From NCBI RefSeq assembly GCF_000002235.5, contig NW_022145561.1, positions 794,501 through 858,500 of the forward strand: a stretch of 64,000 bases of DNA. Direction: 5' to 3'. The stretch is from Strongylocentrotus purpuratus. Its lineage: Eukaryota; Echinodermata; Echinoidea; Camarodonta; Strongylocentrotidae. A program made the translations under genes and the position numbers. The notes below the pieces were generated by a model. That model did not search any database. It had not been told where the DNA came from and was given only the letters and a program-made list of their open reading frames with translations. Shown here piece after piece: positions 45,472 to 57,204 of the stretch. The first letter of the stretch is position 1. Each line of letters opens with the position of its first letter.

Positions 45472-47490
45472 CAGTGGCGTACCTGGGGTACTCCGTCAGG
45501 GGGGGGGGGGGGCAAGCGACCGAAACAAACAAAAAAGGCGATGCTAATTTTCACTTCTGGCGAGCGAGCGAGCGAGCAAAAAAAAATCTTTAAGTAACGT
45601 TTGGTATATAAACTGGTATTGTTGCAAGTTGGGGGTGGGAACATTCACTTGTTAGCGACGTTAATTTCATTTTTTTGCAAACTAGTGTAGCGAGCAAGAA
45701 AAAAAATCACTTCTTTTTTAATAATTGCCACTTAAACTTGGTTCAATTGTCCCATGCAGGGCGCGGGAACAATATTGTGTTTACGGTGATTTTATACCCA
45801 TTTTAGCTAGCGAGCGAAAATACATCTTTCTCTCAATGAATCGCTATATAAAATTTGTTTCATTGTTGCAGGTAGGGGGCGGGCACAATCGTGTTTAAGG
45901 CAATGTCAATCCCATTTTGGCGGGCAGGCAACCCCCTACATTTCTCTTTTTAATGATATTGTAGCAGGTTAGTGGTGGGCACATAATTCCACGAGCTAGC
46001 GAGCGTAGCGAGCGGAAAAAAATCACTTTTCTTTTATAGGGAAAATATGGTACATAAAACTTGGGTTCATTATTCCATGTCAGGGACGTGATTATTAAAA
46101 GCGGTGTTAATTCTATTTTGGCGAGCGAGCGTAGCGAGCGAGCAAAAAAAAATCACTTCTCTTTATAGGGAAAATATGGTATAAAAACTTGGTTTAATTG
46201 TTCCATGTCAGGGACGTGATTATTAAAAGCGGTGTTATTTCTATTTTGGCGAGCGAGCGTAGCGAGCGAGCAAAATTTTTGTAATGATAATCGGTTCATA
46301 AATTTCAGATTTTTTTGTTGCAGGGCAGGGCTTACACAATCATGTCTAAGGTGATGTTAATTTCGTTTTGGCGAGCACGAGCACACCAAAACTTCTTTGA
46401 ATAACGTTTCGTACATAATTATTAACTGGTTGTTGCAGGTTGGGGCGGGCACGTAAGCGGTGTCAATTCCATTTTGGCGAGCGAGCATAGCGAGCAAGCA
46501 AAAAAAATAATTCTCTTTTAATAGAAATTAATAAATAAACTTGTTTTTATTGGTGCAGGTCAGGATGGACGCAATCGCGTTTAACGCGATTCAATTCCTT
46601 TTTGGCGAGAGGGCGAAAAAACTCTTCCATTTTTAATGATATTGTTGCAGGTCAAGGGTGGGCACAATTGTTTCCAAAGCAATGTCTATTCATTTTATTC
46701 GCGAGCGAGTGTAGCGAGCAAGAAAAATGAATTAGTCTCTTTTAGTAACATTTGGTACATTGTGTGTTATTGTTGCCATGGTTGCAGGTCGGGGCCCGTC
46801 GGGGCAGGCACAATTGTATTCTAGGCAATACTAATCCTTTTCTTTTTTCAGGGGGACGAGGAAGTGAAAACATTTAATACAAAATAGGCTAGCAAGCAGT
46901 TCGCGCCAGCGAAGAGTTTCAAATTTGTTATATCAATTATATTTTCCTATTTTCATTTGTTTTAATTTTTCAGGGCCGTATGTGGAATATTTTTCTGATG
47001 GGGGAAGGGGGAAAGATGCGTTAAAAGTTTTCGAAGAATCTCAAAAGCAAAAGGAGTGAAGGGAGTTCGAGCGACCTAACTGGTCATGAGGGTACTTTTG
47101 CATTTTCAAAAGTAGAATTGAAGGATTTGGTATAGGCCTACACTACATTTTCAGGAAAAAAACTGTACGATTTCAAAATATCTGGGGTCAACTGCCCCCC
47201 CCCCCTGGTGCTTACGGCCATGTTCTTTTTTTTTTTTCCCCATTTTTATTCCTTTCCTTTTCTTTTCCCTTTTTCTTCCTTTTCTCTTCTTCTTCCTTTT
47301 TTCTTTCCTTTTTTTCCTTTTTTCTCTTTCTTTCCTTTTTTCTCTTTCTTTCCTTTTTTCTTTCCTTTTCCTTTTTTCTTTTTCTTTCCTTTCCCTTTCT
47401 TTTCTTTTCTTTCCCCTTTTTCTTTTTTCCCCTGGAGCCCGTCAGGGGGGCACTCTGCCCCCCCTGCCCCCCCCCATAGGTACGCCAGTG
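45472..47490. mobile_element. Nested hAT-like element, GGGTTGGG duplication
   Basis: Left end CAGTGGCGTACCTGGGG; the right end reads, on the other strand, CACTGGCGTACCTATGGGG. GGGTTGGG flanks both sides (45464-45471, 47491-47498), an 8-bp duplication as in hAT elements. The interior is an array of about ten degenerate units of about 120 bases, then a pyrimidine tract. Non-autonomous. Confidence 0.75.
45545..46850. repeat. Degenerate tandem array inside the nested hAT
   Basis: Units of 110-140 bases contain GGCGAGCGAGCGTAGCGAGC, then an A-run plus TCACTTCTCTTTTA, then TTGTTGCAGGTNGGGGCGGG and a TGTTAATTCCATTTT block. About ten units, strongly diverged except two adjacent ones (46010-46270) that are nearly identical. 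Confidence 0.75.
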
Positions 47491-47616
47491 GGGTTGGGGG
47501 GTTGCAACCCCCCCCCCCAAAAAAAAAAAAAAAAAATCCGGGGACCATTTTTTTAAATCTTATCTTTTTTTTTAAACTTGTAATTTTATTTTATTCTATT
47601 TCTATGTATTTATTTC

Positions 47617-47659
<43 letters not shown>

Positions 47660-48416
47660 ATTATTATTTCTTTTTGGGGGGAGGGGGGGGGGGGGGGTTG
47701 GGCGAACAAATGTCACAGAGTCCCTTGCCCCCCCCCCCCCCCCATCAGCTTTTTTGAGGACACGGGCCACCGCCGAAGTGACAAGCTAGGCCAGCGTTGC
47801 CGATTCTCATTCCCAAAATCCCCACATTAAAAAAAAAAAAAATTGGGGGATTGTTGAAGTCTTTGGGGATGAAAAATAAATATTTGGGAATGAAAATAAT
47901 ATTGAGTTTTATGAAAAACGAATTTGGGGATTTTCTGTCAAAATTTGGCAACTTTGGGGATATTTTAAGTGTCGTTTGGGTGGGGATTTTGTGAAGATTT
48001 AACCTAGCAACGCACGCTGAGCTGGGCTGCTCATTTCCTGGATTACTTGTTCAAGTTGCTCACTTTTTTATCAGTCTGGTCTGAGTGTAGTGACAAGCAA
48101 TATGGAAGCAAACAGGGCAAAGAAGTTGCGGCAATCCAGTCTCGCATCTTTTTTTACTGGAAGGTATGTTTGAATCATGCAAAAAAGTTGGCATACAGGG
48201 TAAATTACCATACATGGGGGTGTAATACGGACGTGTTCGTGCACTGCTTTTTATGGTCTCCATTGTGTTAATAGATGCCAGGAAAACATCACTTACGGGG
48301 TTCAAATAAACACCCCAAAAAAAATCGGTTCGCCGCTTCGCGGCTCGTGGACGATGCTCCGCATCGTCATTATTGGTCAACCCCCCCCCCTTAGCAAAAA
48401 GCTAGATCCGCCCCTG

Positions 48417-48540
48417 CTAGCATATATGTATATTGGTGTGTTCTGCAAGGTTCTGGAATCATCAAAATGATAAGAAATTTGGCCCAGTCTTGGTAAAGTT
48501 ACAAGCACTGTACACAGAAAGATGTATATGGGATATATCT
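48417..48540. repeat. Right half of dispersed repeat split by insertion
   Basis: CTAGCATATATGTATATTGG through GGTTCTGGAATCATCAAAAT and GGCCCAGTCTTGGTAAAGTT, continuing the sequence interrupted at 45443. Confidence 0.75.
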
Positions 48541-48565
48541 ATCTAGTTCGGATAGAATCATAGCT

Positions 48566-49955
48566 CGCTATGAGAATTAGCACCAACAGTATATTAGCAT
48601 GCTGTGTGGCTACAAAATATTACATTTTGAGAGTAAAACACTCTGCTTAGAATTGTATGTAGGGAAAATACCAGAAGAGCAAATGATAGAATGAATAAAT
48701 AAGAGAAGATGATAGAAGGCAAACAAGGAATAATAAGAGGAAAGATAATAGAAGGGAAACAAAGAATGGAAAAAAAGAATAAGATAAGAGGAGATGAAGG
48801 AAGGCAAACAAGGAAGAAGGTAAGAAAAGGTGATCGAAGGAAAATACAGAATAATGAGAGGAAAGAGAGAAGAAAAACAATGAATAAGATAAGAGAAGAT
48901 GATCAATAGAAGGAAAATATAGAATAATAAGAGGAAAGAGAGAAGAAAAACAAGGAATAAGAAAAGAGAAGATGATCAAAGTTGTTTAAAGGGGTCAAAT
49001 AGCTCGCTATGAGAATTAGCACTAAGAGTATATTAGCATGCTGTGTGGTTACAAAATATTACATTTTGAGAGTAAAACAGTGTACAAATTGAAATTACAT
49101 TTATTGAGTAACTATGTCGACAATTAACGTAAAAATTATATCACCAGAAATGATATTAGGTAATAATTTGTCAATTGTTATTGATAACGTGCAATATCTT
49201 TTTGTTTTTGTTGTTTGATTATTCAATATAAATGTCAGCATTTCACATTCTCTCTCCCCCCCCCCCACCCCCCCCCCCCCCCCCCTCCTCTCTTCTATTT
49301 TTCTTTTTCTTTACACCAAATATCATTTTCCCCTATATAACATATAACTTTCTAATTCTTTCTCTGTTTTTCTCTGTTTTGTTGTTTTTCTCGTTCCAGT
49401 TTGCTTTTTCCCTCTCGATTCCTTTGTATTTATTTTCATCCTCTCCTTTTCAAATTTCAAGCTATCCCTTTTGTAAATATTTCCCCCATATTTAATCATG
49501 TGTAGTTTTGATAACTTTGAAACATTTGTTAAAAGTGAAACATTGATGGATTATTTTATATGGGGACCTTGCTCTTACAAACCCAGCTTTTCTAAGGTCT
49601 CCACTTTCTTTCATTTGGATTATATATCGACTTAAAATTGCACTTAAATTGTTTTTTCTTATGCTGTTTTTTGTTCTATTATTATATGTAAAAATGTTAT
49701 GAAAGAAAGAAATAAAATGAACCTTGAACCTTGAACAAAACTGGTTTCTATGAGAGTATACATGTATACATATGTTGCATACAGCATCTCCTAAGTATAG
49801 TGGCCTTGCAGGCCTGTTGCCATGACCACCGGTCATGGAATGTGGGTTGAATTAAAGGGGTCATAGCTCGCTATGGGAATTGGCACAAACAGTATATTAG
49901 CATGCTGTGTGGCTACAAAATATTACATTTTGAGAGTAAAACACTCTGCTTAGAG
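48566..49955. repeat. Three copies of a 90-base repeat
   Basis: TAGCTCGCTATGAGAATTAG through TTGAGAGTAAAACACTCTGC occurs at about 48566-48652, 49000-49082 and 49864-49952. Between the first two is an A/G-rich array with GAAGATGATAGAAGG and similar units (48700-48990). Confidence 0.75.
49240..49738 (+). mobile_element. LINE 3' UTR remnant
   Basis: A C-run (49257-49285), a pyrimidine-rich stretch and AT-rich 3' UTR ending GAAATAAAATGAACCTTGAA plus CCTTGAAC, the short-repeat tail style of LINEs in this window. No coding remnant is recognised. Confidence 0.45.
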
Positions 49956-49959
49956 GCTT

Positions 49960-50125
49960 ACATCGAAAGGGTGCGGTGCGGTGCGGTGCGGCGCGGTGTG
50001 GTGAGTTCAACGCACCCATTCGATAAAAGGCCCCCCGCTTTTCTCGAAAGGGTGCGTTGAGAACGGAGGACCGTCTTAGCACACCCTTTCGAGAAAAGAG
50101 GGGGGCCTTTTCTCGAAAGAGTGCG
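49960..50125. repeat. Inverted and tandem GGTGCG repeats
   Basis: GTGCGGTGCGGTGCGGTGCG at about 49974 is followed by CTTTTCTCGAAAGGGTGCGT, which is inverted at 50085-50110 (ACCCTTTCGAGAAAAG). A small foldback structure. Confidence 0.55.
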
Positions 50126-50334
50126 TCGACTAGTCTTTCACATCAGTCGTTTGAAATGTTTAAGGAATAGAAATGTCGTTTTATAAATTGAAATAATAAA
50201 AATAGAAACTACTTTTTGCGTAGTTGAAGATCAGGCATGTATAAGAATTAAATCACTAAATAAAAAGAAACACAATAAAATAAGATGGTTCCTTGCATGG
50301 GTTTGTGGCACTCTGTGCTGATCCTATAAAAGCC

Positions 50335-50925
50335 CCAGCCCCCCCCCCCCTCTCTGTCTCTCAGGCGCGGATGTAAGGGGGGGTCGAGCAGGCCTTGCCC
50401 CCCCCCCCCTCGCCCCGCAAAAAGAGAGAGAGAGAGAAGGAAAAGAAGGGAAAGGGAAAACGGAGAGAAATTAAATGGAAAGAAAGAAAAAAAGAAAAGG
50501 GGGAAGAATGAGACCAGAGGCGAAAGGGTCTTGCGTCTCAGACTGTTGCCTCCCCCCCCCCCCCATAAAACAAATAAGAGAGAAGGAAGGAAGAAGGAAA
50601 GGGAAAGAAAACAGGAAAAGAACAGATAAAGGGAAAGAAAATGAGAGGGAAAAGAAAAGAAAAGAAGGGGGATAACAGTTACACTTTTCCCGCTAACAAG
50701 TTGTGGGTCGGGGGGGGGGGCAAATGGCCCTTGCCTCCCCCCCCCCCCCCCCCGCCCCGGCTAAAAGAAAGAGAGAAGGAAGGAAAAAGGAAAGAGGAGA
50801 GCGAGAAGGGAACAAAAAAGATGAAGAAGAAAAGAAAAGGGTGAAAAGAAGGGGAGATCATTAACGGTTAATCCCGCCAACAACGTGTGGATCGGGGTGA
50901 GGGATGGCATGTTGAGCCTTCTGTG
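50335..50925. repeat. C-run and purine-tract repeat units
   Basis: Three or four degenerate units, each with a C9-C14 run followed by a purine tract (AAAGAGAGAAGGAAGGAAAA). The long Lys/Arg-rich ORFs across it are low complexity. Confidence 0.65.
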
Positions 50926-51189
50926 AAAACTTGAAAAGTATTCTTTTTGTTTCTTCTATTGTTTTAGTGTCTAAATCTGAGAAAAGCATTGCTCGTTCAA
51001 TGATAAAAACTAATGTAAGCAAGCGTCTTTTATACTCTACGGGAGGACCGGCGCAGCGGTCAAAAATTCGATCGATAATTCGAACAATGACGCATAATGC
51101 CTATTGGCCGACGCACACGGTGCTCAACCAATCAACGGGCCGCTTTCTCGGCCCGTCTGCTGAATGGTGAATTTTCGACACTACATCCG

Positions 51190-52192
51190 CAATGAGTAAT
51201 ATATTTAGCATTATTCTAGTAATGTACTCAACATTAAGCCTTCCCTATCTTACTTATTGTGTTCTTGCTTGGGGTAACTGTCTTAAAACTAATCTTGAAA
51301 GTTTATCCTTGATTCAAAAGAGAATCTTAAGAATTATTTGTAACGTTAGCTTTCGTACGCACACTAATCCGCTTTTTTATACACATAGAATTTTAAAGAT
51401 GCAAGATATCTATCACCTTTAACTGGGTTCTCTAATGTATGACTTCGATTCTGGTGTCCTTCCACAGGCTCTTGTCAGCATTAAAAAAAAATAGTCAAGT
51501 TCATGACCATGCTACACGAAATGCCTCTGCATTTCACTTATCCCAAGTAAGGACAAAGTTTACTTGTAATACTTTGTTTTTTACTGGACCTAGGTTTTGG
51601 AACTATCTAGGCTCTAGCGTTAAGCAATCTGTTAGTCTCTCTTCATTTAGGTTTATCTTCTCGATAAATACTGTGACTCATAGAGAATTTCATTTTTGTA
51701 ATTAATTTGGTGCCAAATTATATTATGTATTACTATAAATGTAAAATTTCTTCTTGATATTAATATGTGTCTAACTGAATATTTTCAGATTGTCAACCTT
51801 TTATTCCCTCCCCCTGTTGTCTTGTGCCCATTGTGTGCTGTGCCTATTGTCGATGTGCTGTAGTCTTTTATTATTTCTCATATTTTCTCTTTTCTCCCGT
51901 GTTGTCTAGTCTCGTCTCTCTTTTTTCTTCTTGTTTCTTATACCACCTTTTCCCTATTGTATTCTTAGGTAGTCACAAATATGTACTCCCATCATATGAC
52001 CCAGAGGGGACCCTTAAACTTACAAGCTCTGCTTTAATACCAGGGTCTCTTCGTCCTTCTTTTAGTTAACTCTGTTTTTAACATTGCCACAATTTGTTTT
52101 TTCGCATTGTAAATGTGTAATGATCTAATGTTATGCTCTATGTGACATTTGAAAGAAAGACGAATAAATATCTTATCTTATTTATCGTACCT
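51190..52192 (+). mobile_element. LINE 3' fragment (CR1/Jockey-like)
   Basis: Reverse-transcriptase C-terminal region in two frames: LPYLTYCVLAWGN and LIQKRILRIICN (51192-51422), then HATRNASAFHLSQVRTKF and GPRFWNYLGSSVKQS (51439-51705). About 450 bases of 3' UTR end GACGAATAAATATCTTATCT, an (ATCTT)n tail. 5' truncated and frame-broken. Confidence 0.75.
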
Positions 52193-52199
52193 ATTACTC

Positions 52200-52473
52200 T
52201 GGAGTAGATCAACTTTGTGTTAGAGACTTTCGTACACCCAAAATTAATTGACTTCTTCATGGCTGCCATGGCTTGCCTTTTCTTGGAAACTGTGTCATTG
52301 AATTTACCAGGTGATTTCTGTTGAAACTCATAAATCTGTCTAGTACCGATGTCAACTGCTTTATCCACTTTCACTGATGGTGGAGCAATGCATTCAGTGG
52401 CAACATTGATAATGTTATCTGGGTGCTGATCTGGATCCATCGGATTGATGCTAACTTCCAATTTCCTTCGCAA
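52200..52473 (-). pseudogene. Fragment of a mobile-element-associated ORF, family uncertain
   Basis: Minus strand: MRRKLEVSINPMDPDQHPDN, then NVATECIAPPSVKVDKAVDI and FNDTVSKKRQAMAAMKKSIN. The pattern I-A-P-P followed by an F-K-K-x-K-like helix resembles a repeated uncharacterised ORF common in marine invertebrate genomes, by recollection only. Both ends are lost; the C-terminal residues are chance. Confidence 0.4.
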
Positions 52474-52499
52474 CCCTAATTCTCTGCAGCGTTGTCTGC

Positions 52500-53010
52500 A
52501 GCTATTCGTGCTGTGGATTCTTCCTTGTGAGTTTTTTTTTTAAAGAGTTTGACGACTTTGTCATTTTCTCTTAAAGTTGCAACATCTTTCACTATAGCTG
52601 ACCACATTCTATGCAAACTATATGAAGAAGTTAAGTTTTCTGAAAAAGGCTATTCTCTGCATGATTCTACAAGTTTTCTGATGATGAAATAAAACACCCT
52701 GATTTTGTTCATTTCTTAAGAACTAATGAAAGTGGATGGATGTTGCATGATTGTATCAATGATGTATAGAAAATACAAACTTAGGCGTTGATTACAGTAA
52801 TGGTCATATAAAATTGACATTTCAATTTTGTAACCTGATGGCTCGAAGGCAGCATGTAAATTTCCTTGAAACGCTGACTAAAATATGTTATTGTTCACTT
52901 GATGAAACAAACACGAAACAACATTGCAAAAAAAAACTTGGAATATACCTGGTAAATAGTGCACCTATTTCTAAGAACAAGATCTAAATTATTATACATC
53001 TTATAAAAAG
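52500..53010. other. No gene recognised
   Basis: AT-rich, with no splice-bounded ORF. Confidence 0.35.
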
Positions 53011-53014
53011 AGCG

Positions 53015-53375
53015 TTTTATCCCAAATCATTTGGTATCATTTTTGTGTGGTATGTGTTCACGTTTGGATGAACAGGATCGAAGGCATATATTGTTTGCGA
53101 GAGTCCAAAAATCGACTTGCGCCAAAGTGATGCCTACAGTATGTGATATGTTGGGATTAAGGTGAGAGAATGAATTGAATGTATGAAATGAGATGCATTA
53201 TACCGGTATATGCTTTTTGCAGAAGCAAAGTCACACACACACACACGCACGCGCGCACAAATGTTCGTTGATATTTGATATTATGTGGCATTGGTAATTG
53301 TGTTAGGGATGTTATTTGGATCTACAATGACCGAATTAATACCCAAATCCCAGTTGTTATTTTCAGGCATCACTG
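53015..53375. mobile_element. Truncated relative of the 20.0-20.4 kb TIR element
   Basis: TTTGTGTGGTATGTGTTCAC and the arm TTGTTTGCGAGAGTCCAAAA (53092) match 20034-20145. The interior is in the opposite orientation (GACCGAATTAATACCCAAAT). The second arm is missing: homology ends at CATCACTGA, exactly where homology to the TRIM gene begins. Confidence 0.65.
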
Positions 53376-54480
53376 ACAGGGAAGTGAGTTGACTTCTTTA
53401 GACTCCATTCAGCTTCTTCAATCTTGCCTAGATCAAGCTCGTTTTGGCCTGCTTGTTGACAGCGTACGCGCTGAAAGGTCACCTTATGCCCTTGCTTGGT
53501 AGTATCCTTAGGCTTGCTGTAATCAGGATCACCTTTAGCAAGGATCTCTTCCAGGTTTTCATGGGCAGCAAGAGCCTCACCTCGAGAGGTACCTTCACTC
53601 CATTCCCAACCAAATCACCTACATCTTCAATCTGACCCATCTCTAACTTATTCTCATCTTTCATGCCCTGAAGTTCTTTATTCATTCCATTCAAACGGCT
53701 CTTACAATCCTCGACGAGGATGTCCCTCCTCTCTTTCAGTTGCTGGATCGATTCCTCGCAAGCCTGGCTGATTTCGTCGGTCAGCTGCTCCTGGACGACA
53801 TGAAGCTTTGCTTGTTGTTTCTCAATGAAGCTGATGTAGTCGTCCACCTTGCCTTTTTTTGCATCAACCTTGTTTTGTAACTCACGGATCTTCTCCTTCT
53901 GCTGATCTTCATGTTCCATTCCCTCCAGAATATTGTGGCCAGCCTTAGTGTGTTCCATCATCCCGCATCGGAAGCAGACATACTTCTTACATTCGACGCA
54001 GAAACATTCTTCGACCTCCGACCGATGCTTCTTGCACTTGCGTCGATGTTTGGTCGTGACCTTGCCTGAGATGATGTCATCCACCTTGACCACATCGTGA
54101 CCGGCGAACTTGTCCCACTTGGCGTGGGTCTTGTAGCAGTCGACGCACATGAAGTCGTCACACTCTTGGCAGTAGGTCGCAGCTAGGGGCTTGTCCTTGC
54201 AGATGGTGCAGATCTGACTCTGGTTCTTGATATCCTCGACCATAGCCTGTATAGGAATATTGATTTGAAGGTTGCTGACATCTCTACTTGGAACAGCCGT
54301 GGACTTGCGACAGACTGGGCAGGAGATCTTAGCGATTTCTTGCAGAGGATCGAAAAATCGAGAAATGCATCCCTTACAGAAGGTGTGCGAGCAGGCCAGC
54401 AGCGTTGATTCCTTGTAGATGTTCAGGCACATGGGGCACTGAAGATTCTGTAAAAGGAAGTTGTTGATTCGAGCCGCCAT
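53376..54480 (-). pseudogene. Truncated TRIM (RING/B-box/coiled-coil), propeller lost
   Basis: ATG at 54480. RING (LQCPMCLNIY, CSHTFCKGC, CPVCRKS; residues 15-58), B-box 1 (ICTICKDKP, CQECDDFMCVDC; about 90-130), B-box 2 (CKKHRSEVEECFCVECKKYV; about 148-185) and a coiled coil (about 190-290). Relative to the paralogue at 62.6-64 kb, one base is lost near 53582 (CTCGAGAGG versus CTTCGAGAGG), so the last 40 residues are out of frame and end at 53479. A 12-base deletion follows, and homology stops near 53375 before the C-terminal propeller. An acceptor at 54493 suggests a 5' UTR intron. If expressed it could be a ligase lacking its substrate-binding domain. Confidence 0.8.
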
Positions 54481-54496
54481 TCTAGTGTTTCACCTG

Positions 54497-57200
54497 TAGG
54501 AAGAAAAGGCATGTAGGAAGAAAAGGCAGTTCATCACGAAAAAGGCTAATAAAGTAATGGCTCGATTGAAAGGAATCTTAATTAGAATTAATTAAATGCC
54601 TTTACCATGAAGTTTGTCAATTTCAGATAGATTTGGGCAAATCTCTGGATGAAGATGCTTACTGTTTTCAGAATGCATTGACTGTTCTTCGCTTCTCTAC
54701 TCTCTAAATTTAGAGGTGTGGTGAAAATTCAAACTAAAAATAATGGAATCGACTCTCAAATGAGTTTTTCAGCCACTGAAGTTTTGGATTGGATTTCAAG
54801 TCCTCTACATTCAGAAAGTCGGATTCTCCCTCTCTCACACTACGTTCAGACTACCGAAATTCATCACATAGCTAAACGATGAGTAATTAGACTTTAGTAG
54901 TTTGATGTTGAGTAATCGAAATGCTATGTTTCTATGTGCAAATTTTTCCCCAACTCCTTTGTTCTTTTCCCTGACCTGCATGGTTAAAAAAGTATAGTAT
55001 AGTTTTCTCCCACTAATCCAATCAAATCTGTACAATATCTTTTCCTGTTGTGCTTATGAGTGCAATGTAACGTACCTAACCTAGCCTATCTTATCCTAAC
55101 CTAAACTATCATATTCTTAATCTTATTATACTATCTTACTTATTACCATATACAGCCATTCATATGAATACAATTTCTTATACAGCCATGTATACCCTTT
55201 AGATTAACGATGTGTTTAGTGAAAGCACAGTAAATCGACCAACCCCAAACCATGCTACTAAAAATGCATAAATATTTACAGTTTTGTTCGGCATAAACTC
55301 TTTGGCAAATTTTACCCAACCATTGGTTCAATACATCCGATGCCCATTTGCCATTTTTTTTCGCCAAGTACAGTACTTGGAGAATATGCTTTTTGTAATG
55401 CTTAACTTTAATTTAACAACGTTTTACCTATTGGATACCTTTATGGTTTGGGAGGATGACCCAAATCTGTTGAGCAAGATTTAACCAGCATTGATTAATC
55501 AGTAAAACATTTGGCAATGTGCATATTGCTAAGCAACCACAACTGATATCGACTGACTAACGTCGAATATTGTCTTTATCCAATGTTTGGGGGGTAGTTT
55601 AACCTCGCAATAGATTGGATAAATTGTCACTGTTATATTTTGAACAACTTTTACTTGCCCATCAAACTTGACCAACTTGATAAAAAGAAATAGAGGTATT
55701 AGGCAACCCTTCCCCAACCCTTGTGTATCGTGTACTATTGGTAAATATACCCAATTATTAGGTATAGATAACTGCCACACATTGATCAAGGTCTCTTTCG
55801 CAGAACTGGGTTAAAATAGCTTTAATATCGGTAATTTTTAACCAACCGATGTTTATATCTGAAGGCTTCCTTGCGTAATAATTTGTAAATACATTTCGGC
55901 TTGCACCCAGTGAATAAAGATCCCGTGCTCGATCTTGTAAAAAACAACAACAGAGATTGACCAACTTAATTTCGCCAAAATGTTAAGAGTGTGTAAATTG
56001 TAGGTTAGGAAGCAATTTCACGATTGATACAATCAGTGTAGTATTTATTTTTGACTGATAACCCTTAAAAAGAAGGGGAACAATAAAAGGGATACGCATC
56101 TGCCAATGTAACAAAGTGTGGTACTACTTCCATTATATTGACATTTTGTCTTTCCTTTAATAATCCTCAATTTCTAAAAGCGCTTTAGCAACTCTCACAA
56201 ACACACGCATAATATAGTTTATTTGTTTAATGATTTATATACCATAGTTTAGTCGCTACTATTTTCGAAAAATCGACTCAAAGTCAATTTCAATACCCTA
56301 TAATATTCTGGTTACTTAATACGTCATTTTCATTTTCGCACATTTCAAAAGGTGACAGACAAGGCTATTGAAATAGTCTTTGGTTGATTTTATGAAGTAG
56401 TTGCTATCATACATACACAATAATGTTCAATATCAAAATATGTACTAAAAGCATGTTGGTATAATTACAGTAAAAGAAACTCATTTATATGCCCTTCCCC
56501 ACCCCCAAAACACGAAACAACAACAACACTATAATTTATATGGACGTAATTAATATCATATATATTACATAAATGACACAAATAATGGGGCACAAATTGA
56601 GGTATGTTTCATTCAAAGATGATCATAGTTGTTGTGGTGGTGGTGGGGGTGGTGATTTCATACCGCCTTATGCGTAAACTAAAGTTCATCCATTTTGAAC
56701 ATTGCAACACATTAAGTTGTCGCGCTCTCCATGACAAGATAAGAATACTTCTCGCGCAACGAAATCATGAATATCATCATCACTAAGTGTTTCCATCATA
56801 TAATCCTGCTTTCAACTCCTTTATTTATAGTTTTTCGAATCTTTTTTTCTAATTGTATAAAGTTAAACAGTGCGTATACAAATTAAACCACTGATAAATT
56901 CAATAGTAACAGTGCATATCGGATTGTACAGAGATTACCGTCTTACCAAGGATGGCTGTATATTCTGCAGAAATCTTGTACTGTATATGGATGTTTCGAA
57001 ATGCAGGAAGTGAATGTGCCAATTATCAAACTGTATACATTGATGAGCTCTTCCGAAATATACAGTGGCAACCTTCAGTCTGCAAAACACACACGAAGAC
57101 GAAATCACTTATCCATAAGTCAAAGGGCAGACAAAATAAACAGATGCGCTAATAAAAATAAGAATATCGTGTGATTCGATGTTCATTATTATCATTTCAA
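54497..57200. other. No gene recognised
   Basis: No supported coding region in 2.7 kb. A duplicated TGTAGGAAGAAAAGGCA at 54496-54529 lies next to the TRIM acceptor. CATAGTTGTTGTGGTGGTGG near 56620 is a short GGT run. The first exon of the truncated TRIM could lie here, but none was identified. Confidence 0.4.
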
Positions 57201-57204
57201 TGTT

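Larger units (their letters stand above)
45444..48416. mobile_element. Outer transposon, CTAGC target duplication
   Basis: Starts CAGAAGCGGATCTAG and ends CTAGATCCGCCCCTG (inverted ends), flanked by CTAGC at 45439-45443 and 48417-48421. Uninterrupted sequence at 5.1-5.25 kb supports the boundaries. The ends are hAT-like, but the duplication is 5 bp, so the subfamily is unsettled. No transposase is seen. It contains the nested hAT at 45472-47490 and, to its right, G/C runs, an (ATT)n tract (about 47620-47660) and AT-rich filler. Confidence 0.78.

Noticed and set aside
47208..47789. Phe/Leu-rich membrane-like ORF
   Set aside because: Open only because of T/C simple sequence and poly-C runs inside the transposon nest.
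52138..52473. Independent host gene
   Set aside because: Too short, no splice context, and sits directly against a LINE tail; resembles a mobile-element ORF fragment.
55143..56786. Several 60-86 codon ORFs
   Set aside because: Chance frames in AT-rich DNA without splice sites, starts in context, or recognisable motifs.
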